From: an uncultured Bacteroidota bacterium
Lineage (GTDB): Bacteria > Bacteroidota > Bacteroidia > Bacteroidales > P3
NCBI GenBank assembly: GCA_902791695.1
Contig: CADAWR010000012.1
Location: 1 to 57,436, forward strand
DNA: 57,436 bases
Direction of reading: 5' to 3'
The position numbers were made by a program, and so were the translations under genes. The notes under the pieces were generated by a model. The model was given only the letters and a program-made list of their open reading frames with translations, did not search any database and was not told the DNA's origin. Shown in pieces: positions 16,470 through 25,976 of the stretch; positions within the stretch are counted from its first letter, which is position 1, and each line of letters opens with the position of its first letter.

Positions 16470-18797
16470 ATGAAAAAAGCATTATTCAGTCTGTTTTTGG
16501 CCTTTATCTGCCTGCCCGTATTCGCTCAGACTAAATCTTCTGTCGTCGTCGAGCATATTAGCCTGACACGATGCACTCCCTACTATTGGAGCATCACCGA
16601 CAGTACCTACGAAGAGAGTACCGTGGTCACAGTGACACACCCTGACACTGTGTATGTGCTTGACCTCTCCATCGACTCCAACAACATCGTGAGAATATAT
16701 GACACCGTCGCCGCCAACTGCGTCTATATCTGGCGCGACAGCCTCGTGTGGAAGACCAACGGTGTGCACACCGCCACCGTTGTTGACCCCCACGGCTGTG
16801 ACAGTGTGTTCAGCATCAACCTCACGCTCACCAGTGAGACTGATAGTGCAATGATAGGCAAAAAGACCGTCTGCGGTAAATACATGAGTCCGTGGGGCAC
16901 ACTGTTCACCCAAGATACCGTCATTGACACTTCATACGTCGACAGTGTCATCATTGACGGAAACACCGTTCGCACATGCACCCGCCGCGACAGTCTGATT
17001 CTTACAGTGAATCCTACCTACATCATGCCCACCGCCACTGCGGATGAAAGATGCAGCTATGTCTGGCGCGACCAGAACAACACACCCCGCATGACCATCA
17101 CCGACACTCTCGTGCACAAACTCACCCTGAAGACCAAGAAAGGCCAGTGCGACAGTGTCATCAGCATCAAGGTCAACCTTACCTTCCACATTGACACAAC
17201 CTATGACACCGTGGTCTGCGACAAGTTCACCGATCCGTGGGACAATACCCTGCCTGCCTACACCACATCGCAGGTCATTGTGCACCACGACACCACTGCC
17301 ACCAAGTGCATATACACTGACACCATCAACCTCACTGTCAACAATAGCTTCACCGACACCGCTTGGGCCACCAACAATGTGCTCGACACCACCATCGGCT
17401 GCTACCTCCAGTGGGGCGACACCCTCATCAACACCGTCACCGCACCCAACTTCGTGCTGAGACTCCTTGATAACGCCACCATCAACAAATGCGACAGCGT
17501 CGCTGCCGTGCGCGTCATCGCCCTCAACAATATAGAGAACATCGACACCATGGTCACCCCCTGTGCCAGACCCTACAAGTGGAAACCCCTCACTACCGTC
17601 CACTCGCTCAGCACTGACACCATCTGCCACGACACCCTCACCGCTGGCTCCTGCACCACTTACTACACCCTCAACCTCCAGTTCGGCGACAGCACCGTGA
17701 ACGTCGTTCGCCCCATGCGCTGCGACCACGACTCCGTCAAATACGGCGCCAACCCCAACCTCGTCCGCTACTCCTTCCATATCGACGATAATGGCGACAC
17801 CATCGTCAAGAGATATTCCGGCTCCAACGTTGAGACCGCCGATATGGACAACGTCTACGAGTACAACAACAGCAAACAATGCACCACCTACTACAAGCTG
17901 AAGCTTAATATCTTCCCCATCTCCGACCGTAGCTCCTACGACACTGCCGTGGCCTGCAACAAATACACCTTCACCCGCTACAACAACATCGTGCTCACCC
18001 ACAGTGTCGACACCGTATTCTCCTCCAGCTCCAGTCTCGTCGTTCCTCCTGCCAACCAGTATACCGGCAACTTCCCCCACGACTCCAACACCACCTGCTA
18101 CCGTCAGGAATACCACCTCAAGCTCACCATCCTTAAAAGCGACACCATCCTTGACGTCGTCAACACCTGCGACCGCTACACCTGGCGCAACGACACCACC
18201 TATACCACCAGTGTCAACATCTCGCGCAGAACCAACGACACCAACGAAGTTGGATGCTACACCTATCGCACACTTAACCTCACCCTAAACAAGACCCCCG
18301 AATCCCACATCAGCGGCGAATGGATGCTTGAGCCCGGCGCCAGCACCACCCTCACCGCCGTCAGCGAAGTGAGTGGTCTTGTCTACACCTGGTATATGAA
18401 CGGCATACAGCAGGCTGGCAATGAAGAGACCTTCACCGTCAGCGACGACGGCACCCACGAGAACGTCGACATCATGATGACCGCCTCCAACGGCAACGGT
18501 TGCCCCGACAGCAACTACACCACCGTAACCTTCACCAACATCGGCATCGAGGATGCCGAGGGTATCGACGTGAACATCTACCCCAACCCCGCCAGCCGCA
18601 TCGTCAACCTGCGCACCACCGAGGCCATCGCCAGTGTTAGCGTCTACAACGCCATCGGCCAGCAGGTGATGCTCCGCGAAGGCAACGGCAACACCATGCA
18701 GCTCGACCTATACGGTCTTGCCAACGGTCATTACACCATGCGCATCGTCACCACCGACGGCCGCGTGGCAAACCGCAAATTCATTGTCAGCAAGTAA
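16470..18797 (+). CDS. Large secreted protein with T9SS type A sorting domain
   Basis: 775 residues. Signal peptide MKKALFSLFLAFICLPVFAQ. The body is a string of divergent beta-sandwich-like repeats of about 70-90 residues carrying paired motifs such as CDSVxSIxLTL and C-x-x-Y-x-W-R, with many Asp/Thr and conserved Cys: adhesin-like modules. The C-terminus (about 695-775) is a Por sorting domain: GIDVNIYPNPASRIVNL, then SVYNAIGQQV, then GHYTMRIVTTDG. The protein should cross the outer membrane by the type IX system and be surface-anchored or released. It has no enzymatic motif. The apbE frame begins on the base after its stop. Confidence 0.88.
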   Translation: MKKALFSLFLAFICLPVFAQTKSSVVVEHISLTRCTPYYWSITDSTYEESTVVTVTHPDTVYVLDLSIDSNNIVRIYDTVAANCVYIWRDSLVWKTNGVHTATVVDPHGCDSVFSINLTLTSETDSAMIGKKTVCGKYMSPWGTLFTQDTVIDTSYVDSVIIDGNTVRTCTRRDSLILTVNPTYIMPTATADERCSYVWRDQNNTPRMTITDTLVHKLTLKTKKGQCDSVISIKVNLTFHIDTTYDTVVCDKFTDPWDNTLPAYTTSQVIVHHDTTATKCIYTDTINLTVNNSFTDTAWATNNVLDTTIGCYLQWGDTLINTVTAPNFVLRLLDNATINKCDSVAAVRVIALNNIENIDTMVTPCARPYKWKPLTTVHSLSTDTICHDTLTAGSCTTYYTLNLQFGDSTVNVVRPMRCDHDSVKYGANPNLVRYSFHIDDNGDTIVKRYSGSNVETADMDNVYEYNNSKQCTTYYKLKLNIFPISDRSSYDTAVACNKYTFTRYNNIVLTHSVDTVFSSSSSLVVPPANQYTGNFPHDSNTTCYRQEYHLKLTILKSDTILDVVNTCDRYTWRNDTTYTTSVNISRRTNDTNEVGCYTYRTLNLTLNKTPESHISGEWMLEPGASTTLTAVSEVSGLVYTWYMNGIQQAGNEETFTVSDDGTHENVDIMMTASNGNGCPDSNYTTVTFTNIGIEDAEGIDVNIYPNPASRIVNLRTTEAIASVSVYNAIGQQVMLREGNGNTMQLDLYGLANGHYTMRIVTTDGRVANRKFIVSK

Positions 18798-19838
18798 ATG
18801 ACCCTCTACGGAAAAACAACAAGCGTTCGGCACCGCCGTGCCGGACGCTTTTTTTTGTGCCTTGCAGCGCTCATCGCCAGCGGCTGCAGCCAACAGCCCA
18901 TCCGCCTCTTCGGCGAGGCACAGGGCACCTACTACAGCATCCAGTACTATGACCGCCGCGGACGCGACCTGCAGCCGCAGGTAGACTCACTGCTCCATGC
19001 CTTCGACCTCACAGCTTCCCTGTGGGTCGACAGTTCATTGCTGCGGCGCCTCAACGCAGGCACCACCGACACCGTCGACGCCCTCTTCACCGACCTGCTG
19101 GAGCATTCACTCAGCATCACCGAGTACACCGACGGCGCCTTCGACCCGCGCATAGGACGCATTGTGCAGGCCTGGGGCTTCAGCTTCCGCCAACAGCAAG
19201 AGCCCGACAGCGCCGAGCTGGCCGTCATGCTCGCCGCAGCACGCGGCAGAGTGGCCGTCAGCGACGGACGCCTCATCAAAGAGTGCCCCGCCACAGAGCT
19301 CGACTTCAACGCCATCGCCCAAGGCTACGCCGTGGACCTCCTCGCCGCCATGCTTGAGCGGTACGGCATCACCAACTACCTCGTCGATGTGGGCGGCGAA
19401 GTGATAGCCCGCGGGGGCAAACCCGACGGCAGCCCATGGCGCGTCGGCATCGAACGCCCCGCCGCCGACAGCATCAGCGCCCCCGAGGTGCAAACTGCCG
19501 TACCTCTGCGCAACGCCGCCATCGTCACATCGGGCAGCTACCGCAAATACTACGAGCGCGACGGCATACGCTACTCGCACACCATCGACCCTGCCACCGG
19601 ACGCCCCGTGCAGCACTCGCTCCTCAGCGCCTCGGTCATCGACAGCCTCTGCTGGCGCGCCGATGCCATGGCCACGGCCTATATGGTCATGGGCCTCGAC
19701 AGCGCCCGCCGCTTCATCGCCGCCCACCCCGGCGGTCCCGGCACGGCAGCCGTCTTCTTCATCTACGACTCCTGCGGCACACTGTGCTCCTACGCCACAC
19801 CATCCTTTGAACAAACAATAAAACAAAATAACCTATGA
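18798..19838 (+). CDS. apbE: FAD:protein FMN transferase (ApbE lipoprotein)
   Basis: 346 residues. It attaches FMN to Thr/Ser of flavoproteins such as Na+-NQR or RNF subunits in the periplasm. A lipobox (LIASGC, Cys about residue 30) predicts a lipoprotein. Family motifs are AQGTYYSIQYY, ELDFNAIAQGYAVD, VDVGGEVIARG, TSGSYRKYYERDG and SHTIDPATGRPV. It starts directly at the stop of the T9SS gene and ends in an ATGA overlap with yicC. The terminator at 18822-18856 lies inside its first 20 codons, so expression must read through it or start from an unseen internal promoter. Confidence 0.93.
   Translation: MTLYGKTTSVRHRRAGRFFLCLAALIASGCSQQPIRLFGEAQGTYYSIQYYDRRGRDLQPQVDSLLHAFDLTASLWVDSSLLRRLNAGTTDTVDALFTDLLEHSLSITEYTDGAFDPRIGRIVQAWGFSFRQQQEPDSAELAVMLAAARGRVAVSDGRLIKECPATELDFNAIAQGYAVDLLAAMLERYGITNYLVDVGGEVIARGGKPDGSPWRVGIERPAADSISAPEVQTAVPLRNAAIVTSGSYRKYYERDGIRYSHTIDPATGRPVQHSLLSASVIDSLCWRADAMATAYMVMGLDSARRFIAAHPGGPGTAAVFFIYDSCGTLCSYATPSFEQTIKQNNL
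18822..18856 (+). terminator. Terminator hairpin inside the 5' end of apbE
   Basis: AGCGTTCGGCAC (18822-18833) pairs with GTGCCGGACGCT (18838-18849) with a single mismatched position, a 4-base loop and eight T. The T-run encodes the phenylalanine residues that begin the hydrophobic core of the ApbE signal peptide. Confidence 0.85.
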
Positions 19839-20695
19839 AGTCAATGACCGGATACGCCAAGGTGCAGAGCACCGTCGGCGACAAGAAACTGAACATTGAG
19901 ATCAAGACCCTCAACAGCAAACAGCTCGACCTCATCGTCAAACTGCCCGCCGCCTATCGCAGCCGCGAGCTGGAGATACGCGCCCTGCTGGCCCCCCTCG
20001 AGCGCGGCAAGGTAGAGTTCACCATGAGCGAGGAGAGCGGCAGCAACATAGCCTCCCTCAACGAGGAGCTGCTGGCCTCACGCTACGAAGCCCTGTGCCG
20101 CATGGCCTCGCGCCTGGGCGCCGACAGCAGCCAGTTGCTGGCAAGCCTCGTGTGCAGCAACGACATCTGGAACGGCGACGCCGAGCAGTGCCTCGACGAA
20201 GCCGGCTGGGCGACACTGCAGGCCGACATCCAGCGCGCCGTGCAGCTCACCGACGAGTTCCGCAAACACGAGGGCAGCGTGCTGGAGCGCGACTTCCACG
20301 TCCATGTTGACCTAATCGAACAGCTCCTCGGGCAGATACCTCCCTATGAGGCAGAGCGCATCGAGACCGCCAAAGAGCGCATCCGCCGCTACATGGCCGA
20401 CGCCGCCGTCAAGGAGGTCGACCAAAACCGCTTTGAGCAGGAGCTCATCTACTACCTCGAGAAACTCGACATCACCGAAGAGAAGGTGCGCCTGCAGAAA
20501 CACATAGACTATTTCCGCCAGACCATGGCCGACGAACCCTCGTGCGGCAAAAAGCTCGGCTTCGTGGCCCAGGAAATGGGGCGCGAAATCAACACCACCG
20601 GCAGCAAGGCCAACCATGTGGAGATACAGCGCATCGTGGTAGCCATGAAAGACGAGCTCGAGAAGATAAAGGAGCAGTTGGGGAATGTACTGTGA
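19835..20695 (+). CDS. yicC: YicC/YloC-family endoribonuclease
   Basis: 286 residues, family length. It begins MKSMTGYAKV, the invariant YicC N-terminus, and ends with the conserved segment containing FVAQEMGREINTTGSKANHVEIQ. Members are cytoplasmic endoribonucleases involved in RNA turnover. The start overlaps the apbE stop (ATGA). In many genomes yicC precedes gmk; here a bidirectional terminator and a convergent gene follow instead, so gmk is not adjacent. Confidence 0.95.
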   Translation: MKSMTGYAKVQSTVGDKKLNIEIKTLNSKQLDLIVKLPAAYRSRELEIRALLAPLERGKVEFTMSEESGSNIASLNEELLASRYEALCRMASRLGADSSQLLASLVCSNDIWNGDAEQCLDEAGWATLQADIQRAVQLTDEFRKHEGSVLERDFHVHVDLIEQLLGQIPPYEAERIETAKERIRRYMADAAVKEVDQNRFEQELIYYLEKLDITEEKVRLQKHIDYFRQTMADEPSCGKKLGFVAQEMGREINTTGSKANHVEIQRIVVAMKDELEKIKEQLGNVL

Positions 20696-20710
20696 TTCTT
20701 AACCACAACA

Positions 20711-20742
20711 AAAAAAAGGCGTCCAATCGGACGCCTTTTTTT
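20711..20742. terminator. Bidirectional terminator between yicC and the T9SS cargo gene
   Basis: A 14-bp perfect stem, A7-GGCGTCC / GGACGCC-T7, with the loop AATC. A- and T-runs flank it on both strands, and the genes on either side converge. Confidence 0.95.
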
Positions 20743-20761
20743 GTTATCGTGTCGCTATAAC

Positions 20762-23512
20762 TTAGCGGACGATGAGCTTCTCAACCTTGCTGAAGCTGTC
20801 GTTGGTGACGCGCACAAAGTAGGCGCCGGCAGCGACGTTGCTCAGGTCGATGGTGTGGCTGCTCTCGGCATTGATGGCGCTGCTGTAGACAACGCGGCCG
20901 CTCATGTCGATGATGCTGCAGTTGACCATGCCGGTGACACCGGTCATGTTCAGGGTCACATTGTGGCTGGCGGGGTTCGGGCGCATGCCGAGGCTGACGC
21001 TGACGGCCTCACCCTCGATACCGATTTGCCAGGGATACAGGTGGCCAGTGGCGCTGACGGTGTGGTCGGTGGCAATCTGACCGAAGGTCACAATGTAGTA
21101 GGAACGGTTCAGCAGAACCTCGCCGGCGGCATTCTTCAGAGGCTCGATAGCCTCGGTGATGGTGTAATCCTCGCCATAGAAGTCGTCCTCGTTGTCAAGG
21201 TTGATGACATTGCCATCGATGGTGATACCGTCGACCAGACCGGGCTGAGCCCAGCTGCTGTCGCCAACACCGCAGACGATGACGGAGTAGTCACCACCTT
21301 CGTAACCGGTCGTGCTCTCGCCGCACATGTTCTCGTAGCTGTCGTTGAGGATCTCAATATTGTTGTCGCTGCACTGAGCGGTGATGGTGTGCGTGGGGAT
21401 TGACTCACGCTGACCGACGATGAGGCGGATCATAGGCCAGTAGGGATGGTAGCTACCGGTGTACATCTGATTGGAAACCGGGTCGCGGACGATGACATCC
21501 CAGCGGTAGGGCTGGAACTGACGGGCATAGGGAGCCAGCTCGTCGTCGTTGGCGAAGGCAACAGCCTGGCCAGCGGCATTGAGGTAGGCGTTCTGCTGGA
21601 TAGCGGCGGCGAAGTAACCGTCCTGCTCCATGTAGTAACCAACGTTGATGGCGGTGTTGGGCTCGAGCTCGGGCTGACCCAGAACGCGGATGTTGACAGC
21701 GTGGTAGTTGTCGTCACCGGCGGGGATGTAACCGGCACCAAGGTTGTTGATGGTGGAGTTGATGTCGTTATAACCGATCTCATAGGTATACTCGTTGGAG
21801 ATACCGGTCTCCTCGGAGCTCATGCGCTCAATGTAGGTGTACTGGGTGGGCTCACCCTGAGCGTCGACAGAATCAAGATATCTGGTTCTCCAGATGAGGG
21901 GGCTGATGACGGAACCAACCATAGCGGTGTCGACAGTGTCGGTCTGGGGGACAATCTCGATACCCTTGATAACCCAAGGCTCGTTGTTGTCGTCGAGAGG
22001 AATCACATCGGGAGTGGTGAAGCGGACACCCACATAGTAACCGGCCATGTAGTAGTGACCATCGGTGGTGATGTAGGTCGTACCACCCTCAACATGATTA
22101 CCATATTTGTAGATAGAGCTCGAGGCGATGACGCCGTTATCGTGGGCCCAGCGGTAACCGGAGACGGGAAGGTTCTCGGTGCCACCGGTCTCACCGACAA
22201 CGCGGTAGCCGATAGTGTCGTACTTGATGGGGTCGAGACCGGCAGCAGTGGCGGTGACGGTGACCTTGTTCAGACCGGGCATGTCCGAAGGCAGACCCAT
22301 GCGGGTATAACCAGCGGGGATGGCAGAAGCGGGCTGATCCCAAGCGGTGGCATAGCCAAACCAACCCATGGAGTAGATGCTGTCATAGAAGCCGCGCTCG
22401 TTGAGGGTGAGCAGCTGGGTGCCGCCGGTGATGGGGAGCAGAGTGTCACCCTGCTTGTTGGTGATCTCGGTAGCAGCGCCGTTGTAGATGTGGTAAGCGG
22501 TGGCGACGGGCGCATCGATGGTGCTGGAGCCGTCGTTGTAGATGTAGCCGTACCAAGCCAGGGGGACATTCATCTCATAGGGGAGGGTGCCATAGCCACC
22601 ATCAAGGTAGCGCTGCTCGGCGTGGTGCCATGCTGCACTGGCGGCACGCACGATGGCCACATCGTCGATAGCCCAGATGTAACCGTAGGCATTGCTGCGC
22701 ACACCGGTGGTACCATTGGTGGGAGGATTGTAGAGACGGAAGCGGAACTCGAGAGTAGCCTGCTGGCCGAACTCGGCGGGCATGGTGTAGGAACGGTAGC
22801 CGTCGCCCCAAGCGTTGATGTCGGCATCGACACCGTCGACGTTGATTTCGCGGGCATACCACTCGCTACCGACCTTGAAGTCGATGTACTCGCGGTCGTA
22901 GAACTTGCAGAAGTTCTGAACGAAGCGAATCTCATACATGTTGCCGACACCGGGGTTGGCGATGGCGGGCAGCTTGACGAAAGCGTTGTGGCGCTGAGTC
23001 TGGTTGACGGTGGTACCGGCGGGGTAGATAAGCATGAAGTTGGTGCTCACACGGTCCAAAATAACCCTGACAAGGGTGTTGATGGACCAGCCTCCGGAAT
23101 ACTCGGTGGAGTGGGCACGGATGTAGCTGGTGTCGGGAATACGCATGAAGAGGTTGGCGTTGCCGCTGAGGCTGTGAGGCTGCATGTCGACGCGTACCCA
23201 AGCATAGTCGCTGTCGGCATCCATCATTCTCACATACTCGCCGGCATTGATGACACCGTTGGTGTCCCACACCATACCGGTCATGTCGTCGAAGTTCCAG
23301 AAGGCGCCCTCGAGGGTATCGCCAACATTGTTGCCAAAGCTCTTGCTCTGGCTGAAGATGGAGGCCTTGTAGTCAACGGCGGGAGCCTTGACTTCCTGCA
23401 TAGTGGCCTGTTTGCTGAACACCTTGTCCTTTTGGGAGGTGATCACTTTGGTCTGTGCGAAAGCCACGGAGGCAATCAGAGTCAGACCAAGAACCATTAA
23501 TGTTTTTTTCAT
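20762..23512 (-). CDS. Large secreted T9SS type A sorting-domain protein
   Basis: 916 residues. Signal peptide MKKTLMVLGLTLIASVAFAQ. The long beta-rich body is aromatic- and Asp-rich; an early part (GAFWNFDDMTGMVWDTNG to SEWYAREINVDG) resembles a jelly-roll domain, and a later ALEFRFRLYNPP-like stretch suggests another. No catalytic motif is recognised. The C-terminal 80 residues are a Por sorting domain (SLGMRPNPASHNVTLNMTG, SIIDMSGRVVY, AAGAYFVRVTND), so it is exported by the type IX system. A strong promoter lies at 23626-23655 and it shares the terminator at 20711-20742. A long open frame on the opposite strand is a codon-bias shadow. Confidence 0.88.
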   Translation of the reverse strand: MKKTLMVLGLTLIASVAFAQTKVITSQKDKVFSKQATMQEVKAPAVDYKASIFSQSKSFGNNVGDTLEGAFWNFDDMTGMVWDTNGVINAGEYVRMMDADSDYAWVRVDMQPHSLSGNANLFMRIPDTSYIRAHSTEYSGGWSINTLVRVILDRVSTNFMLIYPAGTTVNQTQRHNAFVKLPAIANPGVGNMYEIRFVQNFCKFYDREYIDFKVGSEWYAREINVDGVDADINAWGDGYRSYTMPAEFGQQATLEFRFRLYNPPTNGTTGVRSNAYGYIWAIDDVAIVRAASAAWHHAEQRYLDGGYGTLPYEMNVPLAWYGYIYNDGSSTIDAPVATAYHIYNGAATEITNKQGDTLLPITGGTQLLTLNERGFYDSIYSMGWFGYATAWDQPASAIPAGYTRMGLPSDMPGLNKVTVTATAAGLDPIKYDTIGYRVVGETGGTENLPVSGYRWAHDNGVIASSSIYKYGNHVEGGTTYITTDGHYYMAGYYVGVRFTTPDVIPLDDNNEPWVIKGIEIVPQTDTVDTAMVGSVISPLIWRTRYLDSVDAQGEPTQYTYIERMSSEETGISNEYTYEIGYNDINSTINNLGAGYIPAGDDNYHAVNIRVLGQPELEPNTAINVGYYMEQDGYFAAAIQQNAYLNAAGQAVAFANDDELAPYARQFQPYRWDVIVRDPVSNQMYTGSYHPYWPMIRLIVGQRESIPTHTITAQCSDNNIEILNDSYENMCGESTTGYEGGDYSVIVCGVGDSSWAQPGLVDGITIDGNVINLDNEDDFYGEDYTITEAIEPLKNAAGEVLLNRSYYIVTFGQIATDHTVSATGHLYPWQIGIEGEAVSVSLGMRPNPASHNVTLNMTGVTGMVNCSIIDMSGRVVYSSAINAESSHTIDLSNVAAGAYFVRVTNDSFSKVEKLIVR

Positions 23513-23625
23513 TGTTGTTTGAATTTTGGTGATTAAAATTTTCTATCTTTGTTTTTTGTCCAAATGCCATGCACACAATACGATGCAGCGACATTCGGGT
23601 ACTATTTCACTATCCAATTCAAATG

Positions 23626-23655
23626 CAAATATAGGTATTTTTTTCCATACTGCAA
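23626..23655 (-). promoter_or_regulatory. Promoter for the 916-residue T9SS cargo gene
   Basis: Minus strand: TTG (complement of 23653-23655), a 19-bp spacer and TATATTTG (complement of 23626-23633). The leader is about 105 bases. Confidence 0.82.
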
Positions 23656-23746
23656 CTATTTTAGGTTTTTTTTTGATTTTTCTCCCCAAAGAGAAACAGT
23701 AATGTGTCGCCCCTACGGGGCTCGAAAAAGGGTATCGCCTGCATCC

Positions 23747-24184
23747 ATCCCGTGGGCTCACGCCCACGGCTAACCACTGACGTCCCCTTCGGGGACTTAT
23801 ACTTCCCGCAAAGCCCTGCCAAGGGCGTCAGCCTTTAGCCGTGGGCGTGAGCCCACAGTCCCGCGGCGGGGTCTTCTGCCACCTACTAAGCCCTGCCAAG
23901 GGCGCCAGTCTTTAGCCGTGGGCGTGAGCCCACGGTCCCGCGGCGAGGTCTTCTGCCACCTGCTAAGCCCTGCCAAGGGCGCCAGTCGTTAGCCGTGGGC
24001 GTGAGCCCACGGTCCCGCGGCGGGGTCTTCTGCCACCTGATAAGCCCTGCCAAGGGCGCCAGTCGTTAGCCGTGGGCGTGAGCCCACGGTCCCGCGGCGG
24101 GGTCTTCTGCCACCTGCTAAGCCCTGCCAAGGGCGCCAGTCTTTAGCCGTGGGCGTGAGCCCACAGTCCCGCGGCGGGGTCTTT
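23747..24184. repeat. Tandem array of five 77-bp units with GC-rich hairpins, plus one inverted copy
   Basis: AAGCCCTGCCAAGGGCG begins units at 23811, 23888, 23965, 24042 and 24119: exactly 77 bp each. Every unit contains the hairpin CCGTGGGCGTGAGCCCACGG and then CCGCGGCG-GGTCTTCTGCCACC. Upstream at about 23747-23773 the same hairpin plus TTAG occurs in the opposite orientation, next to a second small palindrome (GTCCCCTTCGGGGAC). The units differ at only a few positions. This is REP/BIME-like DNA; no transposase is present. The 822-bp spacer 23513-24334 holds this array, the promoter at 23626 and palindrome copy 2, and no gene. Confidence 0.93.
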
Positions 24185-24192
24185 TATCACCG

Positions 24193-24289
24193 TATCCGGT
24201 CCGTACCCGCTCCGTACCCGCTCCGTCTGTTCACCGGTTGTTTAACGGTTTTTTGTCGGAGGGAGGTCGGAGCGGGTACGGACCGGATA
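24193..24289. repeat. Long dispersed palindrome, copy 2 (perfect 22-bp arms)
   Basis: Arms 24193-24214 and 24268-24289 are exact reverse complements. The left side carries an extra TACCCGCTCCG unit. The loop again has TGTTCACCGGTTGTTTAACG, identical to copy 1. It sits directly beyond the 77-bp array and 45 bp before the start of the TPR lipoprotein gene. Confidence 0.9.
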
Positions 24290-24334
24290 GGGTGCCGCAC
24301 AATAAAAAAACCAATCCGTCGTTATTAAGGCGTC

Positions 24335-25975
24335 ATGAAAGGATATAAATATATAGTATACATACTGTTTTGTGCGGCGTTGTGCGGGTGCACGGGCAGC
24401 CGCAAGACGGCCGCCGTGGACGACAGCCGCTACCGGCGCATACCCATCCGCGAGGTCACCGAGGAGGCCCTGCGTACCGACGCGGCGCTCATCGACGCCG
24501 TGGCGCTGCAGGAGAGCGGACGCCTGGACGAGGCGCTGGCGGCCTACGCCGCGGTGACCGCCAAGGAGCCCCGCTGCGGAGCGGCATGGTACAGCATGAG
24601 CCGCCTGCTGCTGCGTCGCGGATGGACGGACAGCGCACAGGTGTGCATAGACCGCGCCGTGGCCACGGCCGACACCAACCGGTGGTACCTGCTGCTGCAG
24701 GCCGAGGTGCGCAAGCGCCGCGGCGACAGCAAGGGGCACATAGCCACGCTGGAGCGCCTGGTGCAGCTGCAGCCCGAGCGACTTGAATACTACTATGAGC
24801 TGAGCAACGCGCACATCGACGCCGGCGACATCGAGGGCGCCGTGGCGGCGCTGAACCGCGTGGAGAAGCGCATTGGCGTCACCGAAGAGATTTCGCTGCA
24901 GAAGCAGCGCCTGTGGAACGCCGCCGGCAAGAGCGACAAGGCCGAGAAGGAGATAGAAGCCCTGGCCGAGGCTATGCCGCAGGAGAAGCGCTTCCAGGCC
25001 ATACTGGCCGAGATGAACATGAACCGCAAGCGCTATGCCAAGGCCAAGCAGTACTACGACCGCGTGCTCGCCGCCGACCCGGAGGACGAGTATATACACA
25101 TACAGCTGGCCGAGTACTGGAAAGCCGTGGGCAAGCCCGCCGAGGCCGACCGCGAGCTGGCAGCGGCCTTCGCCAACGCGAAGCTCGACTGCCGCACCAA
25201 GGTGCAGCTGCTGACGTCGTTCTACTCGGCCGAGGAGTTCTACGGCGAGCGTAGCAAGGCGGCCTTCGGGCTGCTGGACAAGGTGATGGCCACTTGCGGC
25301 GACTCGACGGAGTACGCGCTGCTCTACGGCGACGTGCTGATGCGCCAACGCAAGTACGCCGAGGCTGCGCGGTGGCTGGAGCTGAGCCTGAAGAAGGACT
25401 CGAGCCGCTACGAGGTGTGGGAGGGGCTGCTGATATGCCTGACCGAGGTTCCGGAGCGCGAGGACGACATGGCGGCGCTGTCGGCAAGGGCGTCGCGCCT
25501 GTTCCCGATGCACACGCTGCCGCTATACCTGCAGGCCCTCTACGAGGTGAAGCACGAGCGATATGCCGAGGCCCTGCCGCACCTGGAGAAAGCCGAGAAA
25601 TGGGGCTTCACCAAGGGTTACCTCGAGGCCGAGACCTACGGCCTGATGGCCGAGGCATACTACCGCACAAAGCAGTACGCCAAGGCGTGGAAATGCTTCG
25701 AGCGCTGCCTGGAGCTGCGGCCCGACGACTGGGGGACGCTGAACAACTATGCCTACTACCTGTCGGAACAGGGCACAGAGCTGGAGAAAGCCCTCGCCAT
25801 GAGCCGCCGCACCATTGAGGCGGAGCCCGACAATGCCAACAGTCTGGACACCTACGCGTGGCTGCTGCACCTGCTGGGGCGCGACACGGAAGGGTTGCCC
25901 TACATGCGCAAGGCTGTGCGGCTCGACCCTGAGAGCGAGACGCTGCGCGAGCACCTGAAGGCAATGGAGAAATGA
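24335..25975 (+). CDS. TPR-repeat lipoprotein
   Basis: 546 residues. The lipoprotein signal has a lipobox around AALCGC (Cys about 19). The rest is almost wholly TPR-type helix pairs (for example GRLDEALAAYAAVTAKEP, KRYAKAKQYYDRVLAADP, KQYAKAWKCFERCLELRP, then NAYYLSEQ-like NNYAYYLSEQGTELEKAL), about 12 repeats. It is probably anchored in a membrane facing the periplasm, as a scaffold for envelope assembly. The gene is 1 bp from a DUF4292-like lipoprotein; TPR plus DUF4292 is a recurrent Bacteroidota pair. No consensus promoter is visible between palindrome copy 2 and the ATG. Confidence 0.85.
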   Translation: MKGYKYIVYILFCAALCGCTGSRKTAAVDDSRYRRIPIREVTEEALRTDAALIDAVALQESGRLDEALAAYAAVTAKEPRCGAAWYSMSRLLLRRGWTDSAQVCIDRAVATADTNRWYLLLQAEVRKRRGDSKGHIATLERLVQLQPERLEYYYELSNAHIDAGDIEGAVAALNRVEKRIGVTEEISLQKQRLWNAAGKSDKAEKEIEALAEAMPQEKRFQAILAEMNMNRKRYAKAKQYYDRVLAADPEDEYIHIQLAEYWKAVGKPAEADRELAAAFANAKLDCRTKVQLLTSFYSAEEFYGERSKAAFGLLDKVMATCGDSTEYALLYGDVLMRQRKYAEAARWLELSLKKDSSRYEVWEGLLICLTEVPEREDDMAALSARASRLFPMHTLPLYLQALYEVKHERYAEALPHLEKAEKWGFTKGYLEAETYGLMAEAYYRTKQYAKAWKCFERCLELRPDDWGTLNNYAYYLSEQGTELEKALAMSRRTIEAEPDNANSLDTYAWLLHLLGRDTEGLPYMRKAVRLDPESETLREHLKAMEK

Positions 25976-25976
25976 A

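Noticed and set aside
21446-23500. Long 684-codon open frame on the plus strand opposite the T9SS cargo gene
   Set aside because: It is the mirror of a GC-biased gene with a signal peptide, promoter and sorting domain on the minus strand. The product is Val/Gly/Asp-rich without domain structure.
23811-24184. CRISPR array
   Set aside because: The whole 77-bp unit is repeated, including the part between hairpins, so there are no spacers.
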